From positions 163,646-227,645 of the forward strand of contig NZ_JBMOXA010000010.1 of NCBI RefSeq assembly GCF_049316285.1: 64,000 bases of DNA, written 5' to 3'. The translations under genes and the position numbers were made by a program. This DNA comes from Rhodoferax_B sp049316285 (GTDB lineage Bacteria; Pseudomonadota; Gammaproteobacteria; Burkholderiales; Burkholderiaceae_C). Below are positions 25,470-34,378 of this stretch, piece by piece; positions within the stretch are counted from its first letter, which is position 1, and each line of letters begins with the position of its first letter. Under the pieces are notes generated by a model, which saw nothing but the letters and a program-made list of their open reading frames with translations, made no database searches and was not told where the DNA came from.

Positions 25470-26225
25470 CTAGCCCAGCCGCCCCAGCAAACGCGGCACC
25501 GACGCGGCCAACAGGGCCACGCCGGAGACGGTGAGCAGCCCCAGCACGATCTGCCGGAAACGGGCCTCGCTGAGACCGATATAGAGCTTGGCGCCTAGCC
25601 ACACGGGCAACAACATGGCCGCCGCGACGATGGCCAGGAACGGCAACTGGTCGCGCGTGACGATGCCGGCGCCGATGTAGGTGCCCATGGTCACCAACAG
25701 CATGGACAAATTGAAGTTCTGGATCACCGCGCGTTGGGCCTCTTTTTCCAGGCCCCGCAGCGTGCACCACAAGGTCGGCAAGGTACCGCTAAAGCCGCCT
25801 ATGCCGGCCATCACCCCACCCGCCGCGCCCACCGCACCGTCGGCCCACCGGCCACCACGGCGGATACGCGGCAGGCTCTTGGCCATCAGCATCACCGGGC
25901 ACCAAAGCACCAGCAGCGTGCCCAGCGCAGCCTTGAAAGTATCCATGTCCAGGCGCGGCAGCAACCACACCCCCAGCGGCACGCCTAGCAGCCCGCCGAA
26001 CACAAACGGCAGCAAACGCTTGGCATCAAAGCCGCGCCGTACCGACATCGCCGCGATGATCTGCCCGGTGAGCGCACCAAACACCGCCAACGTGGCCGCC
26101 AGCCGGGGCTCCAGCACCCAGGCCCAAAACGACATCGCCACCATGCCAAAGGCAAAGCCCGACAGCCCCTGCACAAAACCGGCTACCGCGGCGCCCAGCG
26201 CCACCACCAGGTAAATCCACACCAT
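25470..26225 (-). CDS. TauE/SafE family sulfite/organosulfur exporter-like permease
   Basis: A 251-residue integral membrane protein with about eight hydrophobic segments. The N-terminal 'VVALGAAVAGFVQGLSGFAFG' and the mirrored 'GAAGGVMAGIGGFSGTLPTL' are the duplicated glycine-rich motifs of TauE/SafE. Family members move sulfite, sulfoacetate or other small anions. The ATG at 26225 is preceded by AGGAGAC; a start at 26267 adds residues without membrane character. Substrate unknown. Confidence 0.9.
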   Translation of the reverse strand: MVWIYLVVALGAAVAGFVQGLSGFAFGMVAMSFWAWVLEPRLAATLAVFGALTGQIIAAMSVRRGFDAKRLLPFVFGGLLGVPLGVWLLPRLDMDTFKAALGTLLVLWCPVMLMAKSLPRIRRGGRWADGAVGAAGGVMAGIGGFSGTLPTLWCTLRGLEKEAQRAVIQNFNLSMLLVTMGTYIGAGIVTRDQLPFLAIVAAAMLLPVWLGAKLYIGLSEARFRQIVLGLLTVSGVALLAASVPRLLGRLG

Positions 26226-26436
26226 ATGTCTCCTTGCTTGCGCTTGTTGGCAATTGACTCTGCACAAAAGCCATGAGGCCAGCCCCCGGATTCAGTTCGG
26301 CTACATCACACTGCTGTGGCCACGGCTATGGCCTGGGCCGCTTGATTGAAACCACCGGCAAAGCTATGAATTCGGAAGCACCCTACGCTCTACCTGTCTA
26401 CGCAAACGCCCATTCCATCTACATTCCTGTGGCCAC

Positions 26437-27651
26437 TCAAGACATGCGGTCACGGTTGGCCAAAGACGGAAACAGGCGCAGCCACAACGCCGCCACCAGC
26501 AGCGTCCCGACGCCGCCCAGCACCACCGACCCCACGGGCCCCAGCAGCGCCGCCGTGGCGCCCGACTCGAACTCACCCAGTTGGTTGCTGGCCCCAATGA
26601 ACACGGAATTGACCGCGCTCACGCGTCCACGCATTTCGTTGGGCGTCTCCAGTTGCACCAGGGTCTGGCGCACCACCACACTGACCATGTCGGCACCACC
26701 TGAAATCGCCAGCACCAGCATGGACAACCACAGGTAGGGCGACAGCCCGAAGCTCACCATACACAGGCCATACACGGCGACTGCCAACAACAAGGTGCGC
26801 CCCACGCGGCGTTGCAGCGGCCAGCGTGTGAGCACAACCGATGTGAGCAAGGCGCCCACTGCAGGCGAAGCGCGTAGCAAGCCCAGCCCCCAGGGCCCGG
26901 TGTGCAGGATATCCTTGGCGAACATCGGCAACAACGCCGTGGCGCCGCCGAGCAGCACGGCAAACAGGTCTAGCGACACCGCGCCCAACACCGGCTTGCG
27001 CTCCCAGATGAAACGCACCCCGGCCAGCAGCGTGTGCATGGAAATAGGCTCGCGTGGCGGCGGTACGTGGTCGTAGCGCAAGCCGCCCACCAGAATGCAG
27101 CCCACACCGAACAACACGGCGCAAGTGCCATACACCGCGCTGGCGCCGGCGACAAAAATCACCCCACCCAGAGCCGGGCCACCAATCACCGCCGACTGCG
27201 TGCCCACCGAACTCAGCGCCATGGCGCGCGCCAGCATGTTCGGCGGCACCAGCATGGGCGTGAGCGCTTGCTGGGCCGGCATTTGAAACGCCCGCGCCAC
27301 ACCCAAGGCCACGGACAAGGCCAGCAGCAGGTCGCGGTGCACCCAGTGGCCATGGGTAGACCACACCAGCAGCAGCGAAACCGCCGCCTGCGTGACCATA
27401 CACGCGGCCACGATACGGCCGCGGTGCACCCTGTCGGCCACATGCCCGGCCACCAGGGTGAGCAGCAGCGCCGGCGCAAACTGGTACAGCCCCACCAGGC
27501 CCAGGTCCCAGGCACTGCCCGTCAGGTCATACATCTGCCAACCAATGGCCACCATCAACATCTGCTGGCCGGCCGTGCCAAACAATCGAGAAACCCACAT
27601 GCGCACATAGGCGCGTTGGCGCAACAGCGCCGCTAAACCAGCATCGGACAT
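26437..27651 (-). CDS. MFS transporter, EntS/macrolide-efflux-like
   Basis: A 404-residue transporter with about 12 membrane helices. Features are 'YVRMWVSRLFGTAGQQM' at the start, 'GHVADRVHRGRIVAACM' for the MFS loop 2-3 motif, and 'NEMRGRVSAVNSVFIGASNQ', which is characteristic of the enterobactin-exporter/Bacillus-macrolide-efflux branch (MFS_3). It probably exports a small hydrophobic compound. It is 210 bases from the TauE-like gene on the same strand. Confidence 0.88.
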   Translation of the reverse strand: MSDAGLAALLRQRAYVRMWVSRLFGTAGQQMLMVAIGWQMYDLTGSAWDLGLVGLYQFAPALLLTLVAGHVADRVHRGRIVAACMVTQAAVSLLLVWSTHGHWVHRDLLLALSVALGVARAFQMPAQQALTPMLVPPNMLARAMALSSVGTQSAVIGGPALGGVIFVAGASAVYGTCAVLFGVGCILVGGLRYDHVPPPREPISMHTLLAGVRFIWERKPVLGAVSLDLFAVLLGGATALLPMFAKDILHTGPWGLGLLRASPAVGALLTSVVLTRWPLQRRVGRTLLLAVAVYGLCMVSFGLSPYLWLSMLVLAISGGADMVSVVVRQTLVQLETPNEMRGRVSAVNSVFIGASNQLGEFESGATAALLGPVGSVVLGGVGTLLVAALWLRLFPSLANRDRMS

Positions 27652-27918
27652 ATTCTTTTAGGCAGCAGTTTTTGAAGACGGAAAACAGTGGCACGGCGAC
27701 GCAAAATAAAGGCGCTCATGCGGGTTGAAATAGACCAGAAAATGTGTGGTTCTGTAGGCCAGGTCTTACAAGCGAGTGCCGTGGGCACTGGCAGAATCAA
27801 AACCGAATACAGGGCAAGATGGCAAGCATGCGTATTCGTATTTTTTTGAGGCCTTACAGCACCAGCCGAAGACGGCGGCTGACAGGGCTTCTGACCAACA
27901 CAAGAAGAGTGGTTCATC

Positions 27919-28299
27919 GTGGGACTTAGAACATACATCGTCGAAGACAGTCCGACGATCCGCGAAAATTTGATCGCCACTCTTGAAGAATTGGCCGGCG
28001 TCAGCGTGGTGGGCACCACAGAATCAGAAAATGGTGGTACCTCTTGGCTGACCGGCAATACGCAAGGATGGGACCTTGCCATTGTCGACCTTTTCTTAAA
28101 ACAAGGTAGCGGACTCGGCGTTCTCTCCGCCTGCCGCAAACGCGCACCCAACCAGAAAATGGTGGTGCTGAGCAACTACGCCACCGCTGACATTCGCCAG
28201 CGTTGCCTGCAGTTGGGTGTCGACGCGGTGTTCGACAAATCCAATGAGATTGATGCGTTGATCGACTTTTGTGTCGACCAGGCGGCGCAAACGCCTTGA
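27919..28299 (+). CDS. Single-domain response regulator
   Basis: A 126-residue receiver without output domain. The acidic pair 'YIVEDSPTIRENL', phosphoacceptor D57 in 'WDLAIVDLFLKQGSG', the switch residues in 'MVVLSNYATADI' and the lysine in 'AVFDKSNEID' are all present. The start is GTG at 27919; no strong ribosome site is seen and an upstream start is possible. Free receivers act as phosphate relays or by protein contact. It sits convergent to the NarL-type regulator, near a CHASE3 kinase that could be a partner. Confidence 0.88.
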   Translation: MGLRTYIVEDSPTIRENLIATLEELAGVSVVGTTESENGGTSWLTGNTQGWDLAIVDLFLKQGSGLGVLSACRKRAPNQKMVVLSNYATADIRQRCLQLGVDAVFDKSNEIDALIDFCVDQAAQTP

Positions 28300-28379
28300 T
28301 GTCGGCCCAGCGTCGGCCGATTCCCGTTCACCCCACCGCCGTCACCTTCAAGGCTACGTGCACACCTCAAGACCCAAAG

Positions 28380-28414
28380 AAAAAGCCGAATGCAACTTCT
28401 GCATTCGGCTTTTT
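28380..28414. terminator. Bidirectional terminator between two response-regulator genes
   Basis: A perfect 15-bp stem (28380-28394 with 28400-28414) and a five-base loop ACTTC. The A-run and T-run at the ends make it functional for both convergent genes. Confidence 0.9.
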
Positions 28415-28435
28415 CCGCTGTCCAGAATCTGGCGA

Positions 28436-29068
28436 TCAATCGATCAGCTTGTTCTTCAGCGCATAGTAGGTCAGATCGCTGTTGGTGGTCAGGTTGAGCT
28501 TTTCCATCAGGCGCGTGCGGTAGGTGCTCACGGTCTTGACGCTCAGCGACAAAGCGTCGGCAATGTCACCCGCCGTTTCACCCTTGGCCAACTTCAGGAA
28601 CACCTGGAACTCACGTTCAGACAACTGCTCATGCGCTGGCGCGTCGCCCTTGCGGTTGATCTGCTGGGCCAGCAACTCGGCCACGGCAGGGGTGATATAG
28701 CGCCGCCCCAGCGACACGGTGCGAATCGCATTCACGATCTCCGAAGGATCACATTCCTTGTTCAGGTAACCACTCGCGCCCTGGCGAATCAGGTTCATGG
28801 CGTAATGCTCCTCGGGATAACCGCTGAGGATCAGAATCGCCAGGTCGGGTGCTTTGGCGCGGATCATCGCCAGCACATCCAGGCCGGACTGGCCGGGCAT
28901 GGACAAATCCATCAACAACACGTCCATCTCTTCGTTACGCACCAGATCGATGGCCTCGCGCCCGCTGGCCGCCTCGCCCACCACGCGCAGGTCCACCTGC
29001 TCGGAAAAGAATTGGCGCAAGCCGGAACGCACGATGGCGTGGTCATCCACGATTCCAATTTTGATCAT
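28436..29068 (-). CDS. NarL/UvrY-family response regulator
   Basis: A 210-residue two-domain regulator. The receiver shows 'IVDDHAIVRSGLRQFF', phosphoacceptor D54 in 'DVLLMDLSMPGQSGLDVL', and 'GASGYLNKECDPSEI'. The LuxR helix-turn-helix is 'LSEREFQVFLKLAKGE' and 'LSLSVKTVSTYRTRLMEKL'. It is divergent from a CHASE3 HisKA_3 kinase (29248-30630), the usual partner class for NarL-type regulators, so the two likely form one system. Confidence 0.93.
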   Translation of the reverse strand: MIKIGIVDDHAIVRSGLRQFFSEQVDLRVVGEAASGREAIDLVRNEEMDVLLMDLSMPGQSGLDVLAMIRAKAPDLAILILSGYPEEHYAMNLIRQGASGYLNKECDPSEIVNAIRTVSLGRRYITPAVAELLAQQINRKGDAPAHEQLSEREFQVFLKLAKGETAGDIADALSLSVKTVSTYRTRLMEKLNLTTNSDLTYYALKNKLID

Positions 29069-29247
29069 CTCAATTTCTCACAACTCGTTAGGTCGAATGC
29101 GACCAGTCAACTTCTTTTATCGCGCCGAACTTTGAACCGATTTTGCCGCCAACGGTCCTCTCCATTGTTCTGCAAAATTCGGCCCTTAGCCATCGGGCTC
29201 CCCACCAACCTCGGCGCCGTCCAAGCGGCGCCCCTTCCCTGCGCGTC

Positions 29248-30630
29248 ATGAAACGACTCTCTATTCCCAAAATGGCCATCAGCCTGCCGCTGGCCATACT
29301 GGCTGCGGTACTGCTGGTAGGCATCAACGAAACCGGCTACGTGCGTTCGGTGGCTGCGTTGAAAAACATCACCGAGGCCCAGCAAAACGCCAACCAGTTG
29401 AGCAAACTACTGCAATTGATGGTGGACGCCGAGACCGGCCAACGTGGTTATCTGCTGACAGGCGATGCTGGCTACCTCAAGCCCTACGAAAGAGCCACTG
29501 GTGAATTGCAGAAAAACCTGGAGACACTGCAATCCTTCTACACCGCTCATTCACAGGACTTGCCGAGTTTTACGCAACTCTCGCGTTCGGTGCAAGGCAA
29601 ACTGTCTGAAATGGATGTCAGCGTGCGCCTACGCATGCAAGGCAACGACGACGCCTGGAAGTTTGTGTTGACCACCGACGTGGGGCGCGAGCAAATGGAC
29701 GCCATTCGCAACCAGTCGCTGGCCATGATAGAGCGCACACAGTCGGCCGTCGCCAGCGGGCAACATCAGATCAACCGCTCCCTGCTGTTGTCACGCATAG
29801 GCATTGCGCTGGTCGCTTTGGTGGGTTTGCTGGCGTTCTACATGTATCTGCGCCAAACCCGCGTGGTGCACGAACTCAATCTGCGCGAACAGGAAAACCT
29901 GCAGAAAGAGCGTGACCAGTTGGGCCAACTGGTGAAAGACCGCACCGCTTCGCTGGCCGAGCTGGCCACTCACTTGCAGACCGTGCGCGAGCAGGAACGC
30001 GGTCACCTGGCGCGCGAACTGCACGATGAACTCGGCGCCTTGCTGACCGCCGCCAAACTCGACGTGGCGCGGCTCAAGTCCAAGCTGGCGCCGGCAGCCC
30101 CGGAAATTGTCGAGCGGCTGCAGCACTTGTCGGAGTCCCTCAACAGCGTGATCGCACTCAAGCGGCGCATCATCGAGGACCTGCGCCCTTCGGCCCTGTT
30201 CAACCTCGGTCTGCTGGCCTCGCTGGATATTTTGACGCGCGAGTTCAGCGAGCGTTCCGCGATTCCGGTCGCGGTCAACTTTGAACCGGTGGAGCTGGAG
30301 GACGGCATAGAACTCATCATCTACCGGCTGGTGCAGGAGTCGCTCACCAACATCTACAAGTACGCCCAGGCCACAGAAATTGAGGTCAGTCTCACCGTCA
30401 AAGGCGCCAAGCTCAGGGTCTGTGTGTATGACAACGGCGTTGGTTTCAACACAAAGCTCACGAGTTCCGGCCACGGCTTGGCAGGCATGCGGCACCGCGT
30501 GGAAGCCGTCGGCGGCACACTGGACATTGAATCGCCGCCCTCTTCCGGCACCCGCAAAGGCACGCTGGTTCTGGCCGTGCTGCCGGTTCTCAAGCCCACA
30601 CCAGCCGTCGACAGCCCGACCGAAGGCTAA
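29248..30630 (+). CDS. CHASE3-domain sensor histidine kinase (HisKA_3 type)
   Basis: A 460-residue membrane kinase. The first helix is at about 8-27 and the second at about 185-205, flanking a CHASE3 extracellular domain with its hallmark 'ETGQRGYLLTGDAGYL'. A coiled region leads to the HisKA_3 phosphoacceptor H259 in 'GHLARELHDELGALLTAAK'. The ATPase part has 'QESLTNIYKYAQATEI' and 'VYDNGVGFN'. The ATG at 29248 was chosen over 29143 because the upstream 35 residues look non-coding. Downstream on the same strand are small envelope-stress proteins that could be under its control. Confidence 0.92.
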   Translation: MKRLSIPKMAISLPLAILAAVLLVGINETGYVRSVAALKNITEAQQNANQLSKLLQLMVDAETGQRGYLLTGDAGYLKPYERATGELQKNLETLQSFYTAHSQDLPSFTQLSRSVQGKLSEMDVSVRLRMQGNDDAWKFVLTTDVGREQMDAIRNQSLAMIERTQSAVASGQHQINRSLLLSRIGIALVALVGLLAFYMYLRQTRVVHELNLREQENLQKERDQLGQLVKDRTASLAELATHLQTVREQERGHLARELHDELGALLTAAKLDVARLKSKLAPAAPEIVERLQHLSESLNSVIALKRRIIEDLRPSALFNLGLLASLDILTREFSERSAIPVAVNFEPVELEDGIELIIYRLVQESLTNIYKYAQATEIEVSLTVKGAKLRVCVYDNGVGFNTKLTSSGHGLAGMRHRVEAVGGTLDIESPPSSGTRKGTLVLAVLPVLKPTPAVDSPTEG

Positions 30631-30841
30631 GCGCCAGCGGCCATTCCGTTCACCGGGCTTGCGTGTATTGAAGTGGTTTGTGTGCGGGTTTTAGCCTACA
30701 AAGGCGGCGCGCAGCCACTGACGTGCTGATCCGCTTCCTGCCGATGCGAGCCCTTTGGGGCCGCCCTTAAGCTTGCGTCAGGTCATTCGAATCCGAGTGC
30801 CCGCAACCCACAAAAGGGCGCAGCCCTAGAAGGAGCTCGAG

Positions 30842-31006
30842 ATGCTGCACTATTCAGTCGTGTTCTTGGTGATCGCCCTGATTGCCGCCGTCTTCGGCTT
30901 CGGTGGCATTGCCGCTGGCGCTGTCGAGATCGCCAAGATCCTGTTCCTGATCTTCGCCATCATGGCTGTGGTGACCTTCGTCATCAGCTTGTTCAAACGC
31001 GGCTGA
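30842..31006 (+). CDS. DUF1328 small membrane protein (YtjA-like)
   Basis: A 54-residue protein of two hydrophobic helices: 'MLHYSVVFLVIALIAAVFG', a glycine-rich turn 'FGGIAAGAVEIAK' and 'ILFLIFAIMAVVTFVISLF' before the final basic KRG. This is the DUF1328 pattern. A clear AAGGAG ribosome site precedes the ATG. Family members are often found with DUF883 and BON/OsmY proteins in general-stress loci, as here. Molecular role unknown. Confidence 0.92.
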   Translation: MLHYSVVFLVIALIAAVFGFGGIAAGAVEIAKILFLIFAIMAVVTFVISLFKRG

Positions 31007-31045
31007 CGACCGGGCCAGTAGATCACACCGCAAGGAGCCAACACC

Positions 31046-31321
31046 ATGCCGTTTTTCGAATCTCAAACACCTGCCGCCAAGGAGCAGCCGCACCAGGTCA
31101 AGACGGCTGGGCGCAAACTGTCGGACAGCGTCTTGCAGTCGGCCGAACAAGCCGTGGTCGACGCCGGGGTACAAGCCCGAGCCGGATGCGGCATGGCAGA
31201 AAGCACGGCCCGATGCGCGCGCCAGTATGTTGTCGAACGCCCCTTGAGCGCCATCATGGTGGCGACCGCGGCCGGCGCCTTGGCAGTAGGTGCGCTGTGG
31301 GCCTTGCGCTCGCAACCTTGA
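31046..31321 (+). CDS. DUF883-like small membrane-anchored protein
   Basis: A 91-residue protein 39 bases after the DUF1328 gene, with an AAGGAG ribosome site. Its charged N-terminal half is predicted helical. The C-terminal 'ERPLSAIMVATAAGALAVGA' is a single Gly/Ala-rich membrane helix like that of ElaB/YqjD (DUF883), which tether inactive ribosomes to the membrane in E. coli. Two cysteines in 'ARAGCGMAESTARCARQY' are unusual for that family. The assignment rests on the C-terminal pattern only. Confidence 0.7.
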   Translation: MPFFESQTPAAKEQPHQVKTAGRKLSDSVLQSAEQAVVDAGVQARAGCGMAESTARCARQYVVERPLSAIMVATAAGALAVGALWALRSQP

Positions 31322-31519
31322 CAGCCCGGCGCTGCAAGATGTTCCACCGCGCAGGCAAGGCGGGTTCTTTTTATGAAAGCGCTAGATCAAAGGCCTCAGC
31401 GCAAAGTCAATTCATCAAGCCGCATGGCTTTTCCAAACACCATGCAATCGGTCGGGGTGGTGCCACAGACCGGTCAGTTTTTCTAACCCAGGCACTGTAG
31501 TCACAAAGAAGGAATAACT

Positions 31520-31837
31520 ATGAAATACGCTCGTGCACTTGTTTTTGCTGCCATGGCAGGCATCACCATCGTCACCGCCACTGGCTGTTCCGTCGCACGT
31601 AACCAACAATCTGTTGGCTCCTATGTGGACGACTCCACCATCACGACCGAAGTGAAGGCCAAGATGGTGGGCGACAAAACGGTAGATGCCGGCGCCATCA
31701 ATGTGCAGACCTTGAAGGGTGTGGTGTCGCTGGCTGGTTTTGCCAAGTCCGGTGCCGAAAAGTCGCAGGCTGAAACCCTCGCGCGCAGTGTCAAGGGCGT
31801 TACTGGCGTAGAAAACAAGCTGGTCGTGCGCCCCTGA
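31520..31837 (+). CDS. BON-domain lipoprotein (OsmY-like)
   Basis: A 105-residue protein with a signal peptide ending in the lipobox 'VTATGC', so Cys23 should be lipidated. One BON domain follows ('DDSTITTEVKAKMVGDKTVD', 'INVQTLKGVVSLAGFAKS', 'GVTGVENKLVVRP'). BON domains bind membranes or periplasmic partners and are induced by osmotic and envelope stress. It has a good ribosome site (AAGGAAT). A separate promoter in the 198 bases upstream is likely but not located. Confidence 0.92.
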   Translation: MKYARALVFAAMAGITIVTATGCSVARNQQSVGSYVDDSTITTEVKAKMVGDKTVDAGAINVQTLKGVVSLAGFAKSGAEKSQAETLARSVKGVTGVENKLVVRP

Positions 31838-31903
31838 CCGCAGCCCGCCGTTTCAGTTGCGTTGACCATATCGGACAAGGCCACTGATTCGGGTCACAAT
31901 CAT

Positions 31904-31948
31904 GCCGAGCCAGCCCATTTTGACGGGGCTGGCTCGGCGTTGCTTTTT
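31904..31948 (+). terminator. Terminator of the BON lipoprotein gene
   Basis: A 13-bp stem (GCCGAGCCAGCCC at 31904-31916 with 31926-31938), followed by GTTGC and five T residues. Confidence 0.85.
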
Positions 31949-31992
31949 GTGCTGAACAAAAACAGCTTCGCCGCTGCCTTACCGCTGCCACC

Positions 31993-33195
31993 ATGAAACT
32001 CTTTAGCTGCGACAACTGCGGGCAAGCATTGTTTTTTGAAAACGTGCTGTGCCTGAACTGCGGTGCCAAGCTTGCAGTTTTGCCCGAACCTGGCCTGCCA
32101 CTGGCGGCGCTCACAGCGGTGGCAGTCGATGTGCCGCCGCCCACAACCGAAGCCTTGACACAACCGGCCAACACAGATGCCACGAATGCCACTGACGCCG
32201 CCGACAATGCAGTTGCGCCGCCAGCCGTCGCGCCCGTAGCACCTGCCGCGGCAGCTCTCTGGCAACGCGTTCAGGGTGCAGACGGCGCACCACGTTATCG
32301 CCTTTGCCACAACCACGAGGTCTACCAAGCCTGCAACTTCGCCGTGGCAGAAAGCGACACCAATCCGCTGTGCATCTCCTGCCGGCAGACGCAGTTGCTG
32401 CCCGACTTAAGCCTGCCCGACAACGTGCAACGCTGGGCCAAGATCGAAGCCGCCAAGCGTCGCATGTTCTACACCCTGGCACGCCTGGGCCTTGCCGCCA
32501 CCCGCAACACCGACGCGGCGCTGTTCTCCCCGGTCTACGCCTTTTTGGCCGATGTCCCCGGCCAGCCGCCGGTGCTCACCGGCCACGCCAACGGCGTGAT
32601 CACACTCAACATCGCCGAAGCCGACGACGATGAACGCGCCCGCCGCCGCGTCGCGCTGGGCGAGCCTTACCGCACGCTGCTGGGCCATCTGCGCCACGAA
32701 TCAGGCCATTTCTACTGGGACCGGCTGATCCGTGACGGCAATCGCATCGAGGACTTCCGAGCGGTGTTTGGCGACGAATCACAGGACTATGGACAGGCTT
32801 TGCAGGCGCACTATGCCAACGGGACATCAAGCGTCTGGCACGGCGCCTTCGTCAGCGCCTATGCCCAGGCCCACCCCTGGGAAGACTGGGCCGAAACCTG
32901 GGCCCACTACTTGCATATGGTCGACCTGCTGGAAACGGCAGCGGCCTACCAGACCAGCCTGGTCATTCCAAGCCCCGGCCCTGACGAAACCCAAAGCCCC
33001 GACAATCCGTTTGAAGGGGGTGAAAGCGACTTCGACGCCATGATCCACCAATGGGTGCCGGTCACCTTGTTACTCAACAGCTTGAACAGGAGCCTGGGGC
33101 AAAACGACGCCTACCCTTTTGCGTTGTCGGAAGCGGCGCTGCACAAGCTACGCTTCGTACACGAGGTCATCCAAGGCTGCAATCGGAACAACTAG
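31993..33195 (+). CDS. Zinc-ribbon putative zinc metallopeptidase (Peptidase_Mx-like)
   Basis: A 400-residue cytosolic protein. The first 30 residues form a zinc ribbon ('FSCDNCGQALFFENVLCLNC'), followed by an Ala/Pro/Thr-rich linker to about residue 85. More Cys-His motifs follow ('YRLCHNHEVYQACNF', 'PLCISCRQTQ'). The catalytic-looking site is 'LLGHLRHESGHFYWDRLI' (HExxH) with 'EDWAETWAHYLHMVD' downstream. This is the arrangement of the putative zinc-binding metallopeptidase family; substrates are unknown. The TAG stop coincides with the first bases of the repeat element at 33193, so the native C-terminus may have been altered by insertion. Confidence 0.85.
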   Translation: MKLFSCDNCGQALFFENVLCLNCGAKLAVLPEPGLPLAALTAVAVDVPPPTTEALTQPANTDATNATDAADNAVAPPAVAPVAPAAAALWQRVQGADGAPRYRLCHNHEVYQACNFAVAESDTNPLCISCRQTQLLPDLSLPDNVQRWAKIEAAKRRMFYTLARLGLAATRNTDAALFSPVYAFLADVPGQPPVLTGHANGVITLNIAEADDDERARRRVALGEPYRTLLGHLRHESGHFYWDRLIRDGNRIEDFRAVFGDESQDYGQALQAHYANGTSSVWHGAFVSAYAQAHPWEDWAETWAHYLHMVDLLETAAAYQTSLVIPSPGPDETQSPDNPFEGGESDFDAMIHQWVPVTLLLNSLNRSLGQNDAYPFALSEAALHKLRFVHEVIQGCNRNN

Positions 33196-33472
33196 GGCCT
33201 GTTAACACTATGGATGGGAGCGCGAACGTGATTAAAAAGCCGCCAATCAAGGCGCTGTGTCATCAGAACTTTGGCGGCCAGGCGTCCGCCTGGCCTAGGA
33301 GTGCAACGCGGAGTGGCGGCTTTTTAAGCACGTTCCCAACGGGTTGCGGCCCAAAAGACCAGCCGCGTCGTTGCAAAGCCTTGCCGGGGTTCACCCCGGC
33401 TGCGTTTTGCGCCTCGCCCCTGGCCTTTTGGACTCGCAACGCGTCTCCCATCCATAGGGTTAACAGGCCCTA
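33193..33472. mobile_element. 280-bp MITE-like element with nested inverted repeats
   Basis: The ends are inverted repeats: TAGGGCCTGTTAAC is perfect at both termini (33193-33206 and 33459-33472). The match continues to about 28 bp with one mismatch (through CTATGGATGGGAG). Inside are a second 22-bp inverted repeat with one mismatch (33224-33245 with 33314-33335), a perfect 9-bp hairpin (33276-33284 with 33287-33295), and a right-hand arm whose bases 33343-33362 pair imperfectly with 33420-33440 around a GCCGGGGT/ACCCCGGC hairpin (33383-33400). No ORF for a transposase is present. A TA at each outer edge could be a target duplication. This looks like a non-autonomous element mobilised in trans; the parent insertion sequence is not in the window. 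Confidence 0.7.
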
Positions 33473-33507
33473 AAAAAACGTGCGCCAACAGACGCACAAT
33501 CAACACC

Positions 33508-34371
33508 ATGGAAACCACCGAAAAACTCAACGACCGTGCCGTCGCCCTGGACTGGAGCGACCTGCAAGCCCACACCAACGACGGCGAACCGCTGGCCCCC
33601 GACGCCTACCGCCTGGCCTTTGCCGACCCCGAATTTCTGCTGCGCCGCGAGACCCGCGGCATTCGTTTCCAGTTGGAAATGCTCAAACCCGACCTGGCGC
33701 AGCAAGCGCAAGGCATAGAGAACACCATCGTGGTGTTTGGCAGCGCCCGTTTTCCCGAACCCGAAGTGGCCGCCGAAGAACTTGTCAAAGCCAAAGCCGG
33801 CGGTGATGCGCTCGCCATCAAAACCGCAGAGCGCCGCGTGCGCAACGCCCACTTCTACGACCAGGCGCGCCTGTTTGGCCGTGTGGTGGCCGAATACAGC
33901 AACGCCCGCCCGCCGGCCGAGCGCCTGTACATCGCCACCGGCGGCGGCCCCGGCGTGATGGAAGCGGCCAACCGCGGCGCGCACGACATGGGCGCCATGA
34001 ACGTGGGCCTGAGCATCGCCCTGCCGCACGAACAAAGCGGCAACCGTTTTGTATCGCCGTCGCTGAACTTCAAGTTCCATTACTTCGCGCTGCGCAAAAT
34101 GCACTTCATGATGCGCGCCAAGGCAATGGTGGCCTTCCCGGGCGGCTTTGGCACACTCGACGAATTGTTTGAAGTGCTGACACTGGTGCAGACCGGCAAG
34201 GCCAAGGCCGTGCCCATCATCCTGTATGGCACCGACTACTGGAAACGCCTCATCAACCTGGAGGTGCTGGTCGAAGAAGGCGCCATCTCGCCGGCCGATG
34301 TCGACCTGGTGAAGTACGTCGACACACCGGAAGATGCCTGGCAGGTGATACGCAGCTTCTACCAGTTGTAG
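33508..34371 (+). CDS. LOG-family protein (cytokinin riboside phosphoribohydrolase-like)
   Basis: A 287-residue cytosolic protein with both signatures of the LOG/'lysine decarboxylase-like' fold: 'IATGGGPGVMEAANRGAHD' and 'MVAFPGGFGTLDELFEVL'. These bind nucleotide monophosphates, and family members hydrolyse AMP or cytokinin ribotides; none are true lysine decarboxylases. An N-terminal extension of about 75 residues, with 'ETRGIRFQLEMLKPDL', is typical of the long proteobacterial type. The gene starts 35 bases after the repeat element. Confidence 0.9.
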   Translation: METTEKLNDRAVALDWSDLQAHTNDGEPLAPDAYRLAFADPEFLLRRETRGIRFQLEMLKPDLAQQAQGIENTIVVFGSARFPEPEVAAEELVKAKAGGDALAIKTAERRVRNAHFYDQARLFGRVVAEYSNARPPAERLYIATGGGPGVMEAANRGAHDMGAMNVGLSIALPHEQSGNRFVSPSLNFKFHYFALRKMHFMMRAKAMVAFPGGFGTLDELFEVLTLVQTGKAKAVPIILYGTDYWKRLINLEVLVEEGAISPADVDLVKYVDTPEDAWQVIRSFYQL

Positions 34372-34378
34372 AAGCGGC

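Noticed and set aside
33508..34371. Lysine decarboxylase
   Set aside because: The PGGFGT and GGGPGVME motifs define the LOG nucleotide hydrolase fold; the decarboxylase name is a known legacy misannotation.
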